64,000 nucleotides of DNA from Sphaerisporangium fuscum. Lineage in GTDB: Bacteria; Actinomycetota; Actinomycetes; Streptosporangiales; Streptosporangiaceae. Under the pieces are notes generated by a model. It did not search any database. It worked only from the letters and a program-made list of their open reading frames with translations, and was not told where the DNA came from. Made by a program: the position numbers and the translations under genes. The DNA lies in NCBI RefSeq assembly GCF_018531465.1, contig NZ_JAHDTF010000042.1, positions 1 to 64,000 on the forward strand. The letters are read 5' to 3'. Position 1 is the stretch's first letter, and each line of letters opens with the position of its first letter. Shown in pieces: positions 9,746 to 17,995 of the stretch.

Positions 9746-10198
9746 TCATGCTCCCAGGTCGAGGCGAGCGAGTTCGGTACGGCTGGTGACACCGAGTTTG
9801 GGGAAGGCGCGGTACAGGTGATGGCCGACGGCCTTGGGGCTCAGGAACAGCTGGGCGGCGATCTCCTTGTTCGTCGCTCCAGCCGCCGCCAGCCGGACCA
9901 CCTGCGTCTCTTGGGCGGTGAGCTGGGCGGCCAGGGCCGAGGCAGCGGTGGCGGGGACGGCGCGTTCGCCCGCGGCGCGCAGTTCGGCGCGGGCTCGGCC
10001 GGCCCACAGAGACGCGCCGAGCTGCTCGAACAGGTCCACCGCCCGGCGCAGGGGGGCGCGGGCCTCGTGCTTCTTGCGCTGGACGCGGCGTAGCCACTCG
10101 CCGTGGAGGAGTTCGGCGCGGGCCTGCCCGAACGGGCGGTCGGTGGCCCGCGCCACGGCCTCGAAGAGCTCTGCCGCCTCGACGTCCGGGGCGAGCCC
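9746..10198 (-). pseudogene. C-terminal remnant of a LuxR-family (LAL-type) regulator
   Basis: The reading frame runs from about 10198 (GLAPDVEAAELFEAVARAT...) to a stop at 9746. It encodes the end of the helical repeat region, then a complete LuxR/GerE helix-turn-helix (LTAQETQVVRLAAAGATNKEIAAQL, LSPKAVGHHLYRAFPKLGV). LAL-type regulators are near 900 residues, with an N-terminal AAA ATPase domain that is absent here. An in-frame TGA stands just upstream of the first recognisable residue. A GTG at 10156 could start a 136-residue protein, but no good ribosome binding site is seen. Most likely a deletion remnant. Confidence 0.75.
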
Positions 10199-10451
10199 AC
10201 CAGACGATCGACCTCACATGAATCCAGTGCGCCGATCGTGGTTGATCTTGGCGGCTGATGGGTGGTACAGGTGGGTCGGTGCGATTCCAAGGTGCGGCGG
10301 TGACAGCCCGCCGGTCCCGCTGATCGCGGCGGGACGACTCGGTGTGATTCCGGGCCACGCGGTGAGCCCCCGCCACCTCTCGGGCCCTGCTTGCGGCCCC
10401 TGATTCTTCATGCGGTGAGGACCGTCCTCCCGCTGTGAGAGGTGGTGTCGG

Positions 10452-10922
10452 ATGTTCACCGGGCACATCCATGAAGTCGGCATGGTGGTGGCCGTCGACC
10501 AGACTGGTATCGCGGTCAGAACGCCCAAGGTCGCCGCGAGCGCGCCAGGTTCGGTCTGCCTGAACGGCGTCAGGCTGATGGTCGCCCAACTCGAGCACGA
10601 GACGGGCGTGCTGCAAGCCAGACTTACGGGCGAGACCCGCCGCAGATCGACGCTCGATCGGCTCCGGCCCGGTGCGTGGGTCAATGTGGAGACGCCGTTG
10701 GCGCTGGGCGACCCGCTGGGCCGTCAGCAGCCTCGTCCTGCATTACGTGGCCGACTACCCGGGGCTGGTGCGGCGCGTCGCGCACTGGCTGCGGCCGGGT
10801 GGACGCTCTGCGGGCTGGAAGTGTTCGGTGTTCAGGACGGGCGCAGGTCGCTCGTCGCGACAGGCCAGCAGACGCTGATATGCGTGAAGGAAAGATCCGA
10901 ACAGCCGGAGGAACGCCGCTGA
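10452..10922 (+). pseudogene. Chimeric gene debris: riboflavin synthase N-terminal domain joined to methyltransferase and other fragments
   Basis: The frame starts at ATG 10452 with MFTGHIHEVG and encodes the first lumazine-binding domain of riboflavin synthase alpha subunit (about 90 residues, including SVCLNGVRL and WVNVETPLALGDPLG). A complete enzyme has two such domains and about 200 residues. After about 10725 the frame reads nonsense, but another frame over 10720-10800 reads SSLVLHYVADYPGLVRRVAHW followed by LRPGG, typical of a class I SAM methyltransferase. The last part of the first frame (DGRRSLVATGQQTLICV) resembles the end of a hotdog thioesterase, which is weaker. It is best read as fused gene fragments, not a working enzyme. 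Confidence 0.7.
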
Positions 10923-11005
10923 GGTCGGTGGCGCGAGACGCCTCGCGGCCCGCCCAGCAGGAACCGCTCGCGCACTATGTCATGCCATCGAGAGCATAAC
11001 GCCAT

Positions 11006-11045
11006 AGCAATATTTATCTTGGACAAGATAGCTCCTGAGCCATAG
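11006..11045 (+). promoter_or_regulatory. LysR-type operator/promoter element upstream of the NTF2-like gene
   Basis: It contains the perfect inverted repeat TATCTTG-GA-CAAGATA at 11015-11030, about 65 bases upstream of the 11095 gene. A 40-base stretch here matches 13703-13742 upstream of the LysR gene at 29 of 40 positions (21 of 28 in the right part). The shared element suggests that this LysR protein controls both its own gene and the NTF2/FAD-reductase pair. Confidence 0.6.
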
Positions 11046-11094
11046 TTTCGGAGGTGCGAGAAGCCAGGATTGCACCGCGAACGGAAGGGGCGGG

Positions 11095-11541
11095 ATGGCG
11101 ATGTCCACGCAGCGCGAGGTAGATGAAGCCGAGATCCGGCAGCTGGTCGACAAGATCGTCGAGGGGGTCCAGGGCAAGGATCTCGAAGGTCTGAGGCGCC
11201 TTTACGCGACGGACATCGTGTCCTTCGACATCGAGCCGCCCCTCCAGCATGTGGGGGTCGAGGCGAAGCTCGCGAACTGGGCGCCGGTGTTCACGTTCTT
11301 CGACCGCGTGAGGTACGAGGTTCGCGACCTGACGCTCACCGTGGGAGATGACATGGCGTTCGGGCACGCCTTCGCGCGTCTCAGCGGCACGCTGAAGAAC
11401 GGGACGGCGACGAGCGGTATGTGGGCCAGGGTCACGTACTGCCTCCAGAAGATCGACGGCACGTGGTCGATCGCGCACGACCAGGTCTCGGTGCCGCTCG
11501 ACGTCGCCAGCGGCAAGGGAGTCGTCGACCTCGAGCCCTGA
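11095..11541 (+). CDS. NTF2-like/SnoaL-fold protein (YybH type)
   Basis: A 148-residue single-domain protein with the cone-shaped NTF2/SnoaL fold. The N-terminal helices (EIRQLVDKIVEGVQGKDLEGL) lead to the family core LRRLYATDIVSFDI, and the end of the barrel is WARVTYCLQKIDGTWSIAHDQVS. Members are small-molecule isomerases, hydrolases or binding proteins, and no function can be assigned. It is followed after 23 bases by a FAD-dependent reductase, so the pair is probably an operon. The ATG follows a GGAAGGGG-like ribosome binding site. The LysR-type palindrome upstream suggests induction. Confidence 0.8.
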   Translation: MAMSTQREVDEAEIRQLVDKIVEGVQGKDLEGLRRLYATDIVSFDIEPPLQHVGVEAKLANWAPVFTFFDRVRYEVRDLTLTVGDDMAFGHAFARLSGTLKNGTATSGMWARVTYCLQKIDGTWSIAHDQVSVPLDVASGKGVVDLEP

Positions 11542-11564
11542 TCCCCGAGCTTAGGAGGATCGCC

Positions 11565-12809
11565 ATGAGCGCCGATCCCGGCATCGTCGTCATCGGAGCG
11601 AGTCTCGCCGGAGCGAAGGCCGCCGAGGCCCTGCGCCTGGACCATGGCTACGACGGGCCCATCACCCTCGTCGGTGACGAACCCCACCTGCCGTACCAGC
11701 GCCCCGCCCTGTCCAAGGGCTACCTCCTGGGCACCACCGAGGCCGGCGAACTCGACGTCCTGGAGCCGCGGTTCTACGCCGACCAGGACGTCACCCTCGC
11801 ACTCGGATCGCCCGCCATCGCCCTCGACCTGGACGCCCGGCGGGTACGGCTGGCCGGCGGCGCCGAGTTCCCCTTCACCCAGGTGCTGATCGCCACCGGC
11901 GCCCGCCCGCGCCGCCTCCAGGTGCCGGGCGCCGACCTCGACGGCGCCCGCTACCTGCGCGACCGCGACGACGGCGAACACCTGGCCACGGCCCTGCGCA
12001 CGGCCACCGACGTCGTCGTCATCGGCGCCGGCTGGCTCGGCTCCGAACTCGCGGCCGCCAGCCGTACCCTCGGCAACCACACCACCGTCATCGACCCGCT
12101 GCCCACGCCGCTCTACCACGTGCTGGGCGACCAGATCGGCGACCTCATCGCCCGCCGCCACCACGACCACGGTGTGAACCTGCTCCTCGGCGACGGCGTC
12201 GAGGCCATCCTCGGAACACACTCGGTCGAAGCCATCCAGACCATCACCGGACGGACGATCCCCGCCGACCTCGTCATCGTCGCCGTCGGCGCCACCCCCA
12301 ACACCGAACTCGCCCGGACGGCCGGGCTGCGCGTCGACGGCGGCGTCCTCACCGATGAGCACCTGCGCACCTCGCACCCGGCCGCCGTCGCCGCCGGTGA
12401 CGTCGCCCGCCACCAGCACCCGCGCTACCTGAACCCCGTACGGATCGAGCACTGGGACAACGCCGTCACCCACGGCACCGCCGCCGCGGCCTCCCTTGTC
12501 GGCAAGCCCACGACCATCGACCACGTCCCGTACTTCTTCTCCACCCAGTACGGCTCCACCCTCGAATACCTGGGGCTCCCCACCACCTGGGACCGCATCG
12601 TCACCCGTGGCGAACCCGGCACGCCCGGATTCACCGCCTTCTGGCTCCACCGCGGCATCCCCGTGGCCGCCCTGACCATCGACAACCCGGGTGCCGCCGA
12701 ACACCTGCGCACCCTCATCGCCACCGCCTACCCCGCCGACCCGGGACGACTCGCCGACCCCGGCACACCCGTGCCGGACCTCAGCGCTTCTCCTGTGGTT
12801 CGCCGGTGA
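11565..12809 (+). CDS. FAD-dependent ferredoxin reductase-like oxidoreductase
   Basis: A 414-residue flavoprotein of the rhodocoxin/putidaredoxin reductase type. An N-terminal FAD-binding GASLAG motif (residues about 10-15) is followed by YQRPALSKGYL, a family hallmark. The central NAD(P)H-binding motif is VVVIGAGWLGSELA, and the second FAD motif is AAGDVARHQHPR. These enzymes pass electrons from NAD(P)H to a ferredoxin or Rieske partner, but no ferredoxin, P450 or dioxygenase gene is adjacent. The ATG at 11565 follows GGAGGA. Its 3' end overlaps the convergent LysR gene by 29 bases. Confidence 0.88.
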   Translation: MSADPGIVVIGASLAGAKAAEALRLDHGYDGPITLVGDEPHLPYQRPALSKGYLLGTTEAGELDVLEPRFYADQDVTLALGSPAIALDLDARRVRLAGGAEFPFTQVLIATGARPRRLQVPGADLDGARYLRDRDDGEHLATALRTATDVVVIGAGWLGSELAAASRTLGNHTTVIDPLPTPLYHVLGDQIGDLIARRHHDHGVNLLLGDGVEAILGTHSVEAIQTITGRTIPADLVIVAVGATPNTELARTAGLRVDGGVLTDEHLRTSHPAAVAAGDVARHQHPRYLNPVRIEHWDNAVTHGTAAAASLVGKPTTIDHVPYFFSTQYGSTLEYLGLPTTWDRIVTRGEPGTPGFTAFWLHRGIPVAALTIDNPGAAEHLRTLIATAYPADPGRLADPGTPVPDLSASPVVRR

Positions 12810-13677
12810 TCCAGTTCCAGTTGGCGATCGTGGTGCGCATCAGGCGGGCGGCGGTGGACAGGTGGCTGCCGGTCCCCCAGTAGAGAGTGACCACTCGCCG
12901 GCAGTCAGGGCTGTCGACGGGCACCCAGGCGGCGGGGACCCGCGTGGCGCTGTTCCGGGCGAAGGCGGGGACGAGACCGACGCCGAGCCCCGAGCTGATC
13001 AGGGCCGCGATGGCGCTGAGCTCATCGACCTCGCAGACGATCTTCGGGGTGAGGCCGCGTGCGGCGAAGAGCCGGTCCAGGAGCCGCCGCTGCCAGTGCC
13101 CTCTGCCGGCGCTGACGAAGGGCTGATCGGCGAGCTCCTCGACGCTCACCGAGGTGCGGCCCGCCAGCGGATGGCCGAGCGGCGTGGCCAGCCCCACCGC
13201 CTCGTCGAGCAGCTCCACCGACTCCAGGCCCTCCGCGGGGATCGGCTGCGAGGCGACGCACAGATCGACGTCTTGAGAGCGCAGCCGGCGGGCCATGTCC
13301 TCGGCCGGCGCCCAGCGGAGCTCGACCTCGACGGCGGGGTGGGCGCGCTTGTAGGCCGCCAGCGGCCCGGTGAGCGTGAGGAAGGTCTCCGACGCCAGGC
13401 GCACGCTGCCCACCCCGTTGCCGGCGGCCTCTTCGACGGCTCGCCGCCCCGCGTCGAGTTCGCCCAGTGCGCGCTCGACGTGATCGCGGAAGATCCTGCC
13501 CGTGTCGTTCAGCCGGAGCCGGCCGCTCCGGTCGAACAGCGGCGTCCCCAGCTCGCTCTCCAGGCGGGCGATGGTACGGCTCAGCGACGGCTGGGCGACG
13601 CGAAGCTCCTCGGCCGCGCCACTGAGGTGTTCCAGCCGCGCCACCACCAGGAACTGCCTGAGCGAGTTCAGCTCCAT
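12781..13677 (-). CDS. LysR-family transcriptional regulator
   Basis: A 298-residue LysR regulator. The N-terminal winged HTH is typical (MELNSLRQFLVVARLEHLSG, then AAEELRVAQPSLSRTIARLE, LESELGTPLFDRSGR), followed by a periplasmic-binding-like effector domain (about 90-298). The ATG at 13677 is chosen because the LysR family starts exactly there; upstream in-frame codons are unlike the family. It is convergent with the FAD reductase, and its promoter region carries the element shared with the NTF2-like gene. The inducer is unknown. Confidence 0.88.
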   Translation of the reverse strand: MELNSLRQFLVVARLEHLSGAAEELRVAQPSLSRTIARLESELGTPLFDRSGRLRLNDTGRIFRDHVERALGELDAGRRAVEEAAGNGVGSVRLASETFLTLTGPLAAYKRAHPAVEVELRWAPAEDMARRLRSQDVDLCVASQPIPAEGLESVELLDEAVGLATPLGHPLAGRTSVSVEELADQPFVSAGRGHWQRRLLDRLFAARGLTPKIVCEVDELSAIAALISSGLGVGLVPAFARNSATRVPAAWVPVDSPDCRRVVTLYWGTGSHLSTAARLMRTTIANWNWITGEPQEKR

Positions 13678-13702
13678 CACGCCTCCAGGTTCATAGCATC
13701 GA

Positions 13703-13742
13703 AGCGATATCAACCTTAGACGAGATAACTCGCAAGCCATGG
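13703..13742 (-). promoter_or_regulatory. LysR-type element upstream of the lysR gene, copy of 11006-11045
   Basis: It lies 26 bases upstream of the LysR start and contains TATC and GATA half-sites (13708-13711 and 13724-13727). On the plus strand it aligns with 11006-11045 without gaps at 29 of 40 bases. Probably the autoregulatory site of the neighbouring LysR protein. Confidence 0.5.
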
Positions 13743-13760
13743 GACGGGCCGCAGTGCCGT

Positions 13761-14690
13761 TCAGGGGCGGGAGATGGCGACGGTCGTGTACGGCGTGTCC
13801 GGGGTCTGCTCGGTGGTGAAGCGGGCGTTGGGGAGGTACAGGCGGGACCTGAAGGCGGCCACGGTCGCCGGTACGTCGAACCGGGGGCTGCTCACCCGCC
13901 GTACGACACGGCCGTCGGTCCCCGCCGCGTTCAGCCGCAGGACGGCCACGGCGTCGAGCCGGTTCTGCACCGCGAACAACGTCCGGCCGCGCAGCAACAG
14001 GCCGTCGCCTTCCCGCAGCGACTCGCCGTGCAGGTTCACCCGGCGGGTCCTGCCGGACCAGGTGACGCGGAACAGGGTGCCGGTGTTCGACTGCACGACG
14101 ATCAGGCCCCGGCCGTCCGGAGTCGGCGTGATGCCGTTGGCGTTGAAACCCGCGTGGTACACCAGGTCCCCCGTGAGCGGGATCCGCCGCGCGGCGGCGG
14201 GCAGCCGTCCGCCGCGCAGCGGCAGCTTGTAGAGCACCGGGTTGGTGGAGTCGGTGAACCAGGCGGCGCCGCGGGTGAGGATGACGTCGTTGACGAACGC
14301 CGGGCCGGTGGCCAGCCGGTAGGAGGCCAGCACCCGGCCGGTGCGGGTGTCGACGACGCGTGCGTCACCGCCCGTGCCGCCCGCCACGAACAGCCGGCCA
14401 CGTGAGTCGATCTTCATGCCGAGGGACGGTGTGCCGGGCCCGCGGCTGAAGATCGCGCCGCGTCCGGTGCGGAGGTCCGCGCGGTAGATGGAACCGTCGG
14501 CCATGGAACTGATGAAGGCGGACCCGCCGGGCCCGATGGCGATGCCCTCGGGCCGGAAGCCGTCGGGCAACGAGATCGTCGTCGGGAATCTCCCGGCCCG
14601 CTGGTCCGATGTCGCCCCGGCGGTGCCGTCCATGCTGACGGCCAGTGTGAGTGCGGCGAGAGCCGTACCAAGGCCCCTGATCATTCGCAT
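13761..14690 (-). CDS. Secreted SMP-30/gluconolactonase-like beta-propeller protein
   Basis: A 309-residue exported protein with a signal peptide (MRMIRGLGTALAALTLAVS, likely cleaved after GTAGA). The rest forms repeated propeller blades, for example GFRPEGIAIGPGGSAFISSM, GMKIDSRGRLFVAGG, FVNDVILTRGAAWFTDS and FNANGITPTPDGRGLIVV. Acidic and Asn residues in the loops are typical of the calcium site of SMP-30/strictosidine-synthase-like propellers. Relatives in actinomycetes are often annotated as 'superoxide dismutase', which the sequence does not support. The substrate is unknown. The gene follows the NmrA gene at a 78-base distance on the same strand. Confidence 0.8.
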   Translation of the reverse strand: MRMIRGLGTALAALTLAVSMDGTAGATSDQRAGRFPTTISLPDGFRPEGIAIGPGGSAFISSMADGSIYRADLRTGRGAIFSRGPGTPSLGMKIDSRGRLFVAGGTGGDARVVDTRTGRVLASYRLATGPAFVNDVILTRGAAWFTDSTNPVLYKLPLRGGRLPAAARRIPLTGDLVYHAGFNANGITPTPDGRGLIVVQSNTGTLFRVTWSGRTRRVNLHGESLREGDGLLLRGRTLFAVQNRLDAVAVLRLNAAGTDGRVVRRVSSPRFDVPATVAAFRSRLYLPNARFTTEQTPDTPYTTVAISRP

Positions 14691-14768
14691 CGTCCGATGC
14701 CCTTTCCAGCTCTGTGCGGGTCTTGCCGAGTGCCGCCGGCGGCGGCGTGCGGAAGAAGACCGGCGGGG

Positions 14769-15653
14769 TCAGTCCCCGTCGGCCGGGGTGAACGCCGCCG
14801 CGTGGTCGCGGGCGAAGTCGGCGACGTCGCGGGGCGGACGGCCGAGGAGGTCGGCGACCGTGCCGGTGGTGAAGTCCCCCCAGCCGGAGGCGTACGCCCG
14901 CGCGTACTCCTCGAGCATGTCGACGATCCATCGCGGAACGCCGTGGCCGAGCAGTGCCTTGCGCTTGACGTCGTCTCCGACCGGCAGGTAGGTGATGGGC
15001 CTGCCGAGAGCGAGGCTCAGCCGGTCGGCGACGTCGTCGAACGTCAGCGAGCGCGGGCCGGTGAGGGTGTACGTCCGGCCGTGGTGGCGGTCGGGGTCGT
15101 CGAGGAGCACGCGGGCGGCGCACTCGGCGATGTCACGTGCGTCGATCATGCCGATCCGCGCCGTGGCCATGTTCAGCGAGAACGTGCCGCCGGTGGAGAT
15201 GTCGCCCGCCTCGTTCAGCAGGTTCTGCATGAACCAGTGGGGACGCAGGATGGTCCAGCGCATGCCGCACCGTTCGGTCTCCCGGTCGGACAGCGCGTGC
15301 AGCCTGCCGCTGCGGGTGGGGGCGTCGTGTGCCGCGCCGACGACGGACAACCGCACGACGCGCTCCGCGCCGGCCTGGCGTGCGGCCCACAGGATGTTCA
15401 TGTTGTGCTCCGGTGCGCGCGGGCCGTTCGGGGTGAGCAGCCACACGTCCTGCACGCCCTCGAAGGCGGGCGGCAGCGAGCGGGCGTCGTCGAGGTCGCC
15501 GACGACGACCTCGGCGCCCTGCACGCGCGGGCCGTCCGCTCCGGACTCTTCACGGACGAGAGCACGAAGGTCCACATCGGCCCCTGCCAGCGCTTCGATC
15601 AGTGCGGTGGACACGGTTCCGGTGGCTCCGGTGATCAGTACGGTGCGTCGCAC
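14769..15653 (-). CDS. NmrA/SDR-family NAD(P)-binding protein
   Basis: A 294-residue atypical short-chain dehydrogenase. The N-terminal dinucleotide motif is LITGATGTVSTALIEAL. A VVVGDLDDARSL segment binds the adenine part, and the family motif TILRPHWFMQNLLNE follows. No Tyr-x-x-x-Lys catalytic pair is evident, consistent with the NmrA group of redox sensors or quinone/NADPH reductases. It lies 12 bases downstream of the MFS gene on the same strand, so it is probably co-expressed with the exporter under the divergent LysR. Confidence 0.87.
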   Translation of the reverse strand: MRRTVLITGATGTVSTALIEALAGADVDLRALVREESGADGPRVQGAEVVVGDLDDARSLPPAFEGVQDVWLLTPNGPRAPEHNMNILWAARQAGAERVVRLSVVGAAHDAPTRSGRLHALSDRETERCGMRWTILRPHWFMQNLLNEAGDISTGGTFSLNMATARIGMIDARDIAECAARVLLDDPDRHHGRTYTLTGPRSLTFDDVADRLSLALGRPITYLPVGDDVKRKALLGHGVPRWIVDMLEEYARAYASGWGDFTTGTVADLLGRPPRDVADFARDHAAAFTPADGD

Positions 15654-15665
15654 GCTCGTTCTCCT

Positions 15666-16937
15666 TCAGAGGTGTCGGTTGGCCGAGGCGATCGGTGTCG
15701 TGTCAGGGGCGTGGTGGACCGAGGTCGCCGGGGGTTCGCCTGCCGCCCGGCCGGTGGTGACGCGCTCCAGGACCCAGAGCACGACGGTCCCGGCCGCGAA
15801 GGCGCCGCCGAGGACGCACACGCCGGTCCAGCCGGTGTGCGCCCAGACCACGGAAGCCAGCGCGGACCCCACCGCGCCGCCGACGAAAAGGGAGGTCATG
15901 AAGGCGGAGTTGATCCGGTTGCGGGCCTCGGGCCGCAGCGCGTAGAGGACGTTCTGGCTGCTGTTGAGCACCGCCTGATGCGCCAGGTCCAGCACGATCA
16001 CACCGGCGAGCAGCCAGACCAGCGAGCGTGCCCCTGCGGCGATCGCCGGCCAGGACGCCACCAGCAGGACCGCCCCGGTGCCGGTCACACGCTGGACGTG
16101 GCCGCGGTCGGCCAGCCGTCCCGCCACCGTGGCGGTCAGCGCGCCCACGGCGCCGACCAGCCCGAACAGGCCGATGGCCGACTCCGACCAGCCGTACGGC
16201 GGCCGCACCAGCAGGAAGGTCAGCGCCGTCCACAGCGCGCTGAACGAGGCGAAGCTGGAGGCGGTGATACCGGCCCGCCACCGCAGCAACGGTTCGTACC
16301 GGAACATCGCGACCGTCGAGCGCAGCAGGTCAGGGTAGGACCGGCGTCCGCCGTCTCCGCCGAGCCGGGGCAGGAAGGTGCGCAGCAGCACCGCCATCAG
16401 CGCCATCAGGACCGCGTTCGCCCAGTAGACCGTCCGCCACCCGCCCAGCTCGGACAGGGCTCCGGAGGCGGTACGGGCCAGCAACAGGCCGAGCATCAGC
16501 CCGGTCATCACCGTGCCGACCACCCGGCCGCGCTCGGCCGGGTCCGCCAGCGTCGCCGCGAACGGCACCACGACCTGTGCTCCCACCGAGGTCAGCGCGG
16601 TCAGGGCCGTACCGGTCAAGAGCACCGTGCCGTTGGGGGCGGTGGCCGACACCAGCAGGAACACCGCGGTCGCCGCGTAGAGCGACACGGCGAGCCGCCG
16701 CCGTTCCATCAGGTCGCCGAGCGGCACCAGCAGGATCAGCCCCAGCGCGTACCCGGCCTGTGCGGCCGTCACCAGCAGCGCCGCCGTCGATGGCCCGATC
16801 CCCAGTTCCCGGCCGACCAAGTCGAGCAGCGGCTGCGCGAAGTAGTTGCCCGCGACGGCCGAGCCGGTCGCCACCGACATGAGCAGGAGCAGCCCGCGCG
16901 ACAGGCGGCCGTCCGTGTGAGGTCTCATCCCCGTCAT
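15666..16937 (-). CDS. MFS transporter (drug/metabolite exporter type)
   Basis: A 423-residue integral membrane protein with about 12 hydrophobic segments. The motif A loop GDLMERRRLAVSLYA lies between TM2 and TM3, and a second GRLADRGHV lies between TM8 and TM9. The strong hydrophobic repeats and short loops fit the drug:H+ antiporter-1 group. It is divergent from a LysR regulator with an 80-base shared promoter region containing a perfect LysR-type palindrome, so it is probably induced by the compound it exports. The substrate is not predictable. The product of the nearby NRPS is one candidate, though that enzyme has its own MFS domain. Confidence 0.9.
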   Translation of the reverse strand: MTGMRPHTDGRLSRGLLLLMSVATGSAVAGNYFAQPLLDLVGRELGIGPSTAALLVTAAQAGYALGLILLVPLGDLMERRRLAVSLYAATAVFLLVSATAPNGTVLLTGTALTALTSVGAQVVVPFAATLADPAERGRVVGTVMTGLMLGLLLARTASGALSELGGWRTVYWANAVLMALMAVLLRTFLPRLGGDGGRRSYPDLLRSTVAMFRYEPLLRWRAGITASSFASFSALWTALTFLLVRPPYGWSESAIGLFGLVGAVGALTATVAGRLADRGHVQRVTGTGAVLLVASWPAIAAGARSLVWLLAGVIVLDLAHQAVLNSSQNVLYALRPEARNRINSAFMTSLFVGGAVGSALASVVWAHTGWTGVCVLGGAFAAGTVVLWVLERVTTGRAAGEPPATSVHHAPDTTPIASANRHL

Positions 16938-16996
16938 GCCCCCAGCCTCGGGGACACCGGATCAATGAGTCCAACGCATGTTTGTCATCGACATCG

Positions 16997-17011
16997 ATCG
17001 TGTAACACGAT
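16997..17011 (+). promoter_or_regulatory. LysR-type operator between MFS and lysR genes
   Basis: A perfect 15-base palindrome (ATCGTGT-A-ACACGAT) with the T-N11-A form of LysR boxes. It lies 6 bases before the LysR start and 59 bases before the divergent MFS start. Binding here would repress lysR and allow activation of the exporter operon. Confidence 0.65.
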
Positions 17012-17017
17012 TGATCC

Positions 17018-17929
17018 ATGGAGCTTCAGCAAATGCGCTACGTCGTCGCCGTCGCGGAGACGAGCAACTTCACCCGGGCCGCCGAGCAGTGCCTGGTCGT
17101 CCAGTCCGCGCTGAGCCACCAGATCGCGCGTCTGGAACGTGAGCTGGGCGCCAAGCTGTTCGACCGCACCAGCCGCCGCGTCCGGCTGACCTCCGCCGGC
17201 GAGGCGTTCCTCCCCGCGGCCCGCCAGGCTCTCGACGCCGCCGAACGCGCCCAGGCCGAGGTGGCGGCCGCCGTCGGCGAGATCCGCGGCCGGCTCGCCA
17301 TCGGCGCCATCCCGACCGTCGCGGCGGTCGACCTGCCGGCCGCGCTGAAACGGTTCCACCTGCGGCACCGGCAGGTACGGATCAGCCTCCGCTCGGGCGC
17401 GAGCGAGGAGCTGATCGAACGGGTGCGGCAGGGCACCCTGGACGCCGCCTTCCTGGGACTTCCCCTGGACGCACGCCCCAAGGGCGTCCGCGGCCGCGAA
17501 CTGGCGCGCGGCGACCTCGTCGCCGTGGTGGCGCCCGATCACCCGCTGGCGGCCAAGGACCACGCGAACCTGCACGAGCTTTCGGACGAACCGTTCGTCG
17601 ACTTCCCTCCGGGCAGCGCCGCGCGGGCCCAGTCGGACGAGGCGTTCGCGGCGGCCGGAGCCCGGCGCGACGTCGCCTTCGAGGTGACGACCGTGGACTT
17701 CATGGCCCGCCTGATCCGCCAGGGCCTCGGCATCGGGATGCTGCCCGCCGCCTTCGTGTCCGAACTCCCCGACCTGCGCGTCCTCCGGCTCGGCGACGCT
17801 CCCGCCCGCATGGAGTACCTCGTCTGGAGCCGCTTCCCGCTGTCCCCTGCCGCCGCGGCGTTCCTGTCCGCCCTCGGCGTCCCGGCGGCGGGGTCCTCCC
17901 CCCAGCTTGGGCAGGACCACGCCGAGTAG
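17018..17929 (+). CDS. LysR-family transcriptional regulator
   Basis: A 303-residue LysR protein. The HTH (MELQQMRYVVAVAETSNFTR, AAEQCLVVQSALSHQIARLE, LERELGAKLFDRTSRRVRLT) is canonical, followed by a substrate-binding effector domain with RLAIGAIPTVAAVDLPAAL at its first strand. It is divergent from the MFS-NmrA-propeller set and probably controls it through the palindrome at 16997-17011. The last about 15 residues are Ala/Pro-rich and probably disordered. It ends 66 bases before the convergent NRPS stop. Confidence 0.9.
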   Translation: MELQQMRYVVAVAETSNFTRAAEQCLVVQSALSHQIARLERELGAKLFDRTSRRVRLTSAGEAFLPAARQALDAAERAQAEVAAAVGEIRGRLAIGAIPTVAAVDLPAALKRFHLRHRQVRISLRSGASEELIERVRQGTLDAAFLGLPLDARPKGVRGRELARGDLVAVVAPDHPLAAKDHANLHELSDEPFVDFPPGSAARAQSDEAFAAAGARRDVAFEVTTVDFMARLIRQGLGIGMLPAAFVSELPDLRVLRLGDAPARMEYLVWSRFPLSPAAAAFLSALGVPAAGSSPQLGQDHAE

Positions 17930-17995
17930 GCGGTCGGTCGTCAGGTATCCGGCGTGGCGGGGGTCGTGCGAGCGGCCCCCGGCTCGGCCGGCCTG

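Noticed and set aside
10199-10451. Possible FMN riboswitch before the riboflavin synthase-like fragment
   Set aside because: The conserved RFN sequence blocks could not be found, and the downstream gene is a truncated chimera.
14697-17114. An 805-codon open frame antisense to the NmrA and MFS genes
   Set aside because: Arg/Gly/His-rich shadow; the opposite strand encodes clear families with proper starts.
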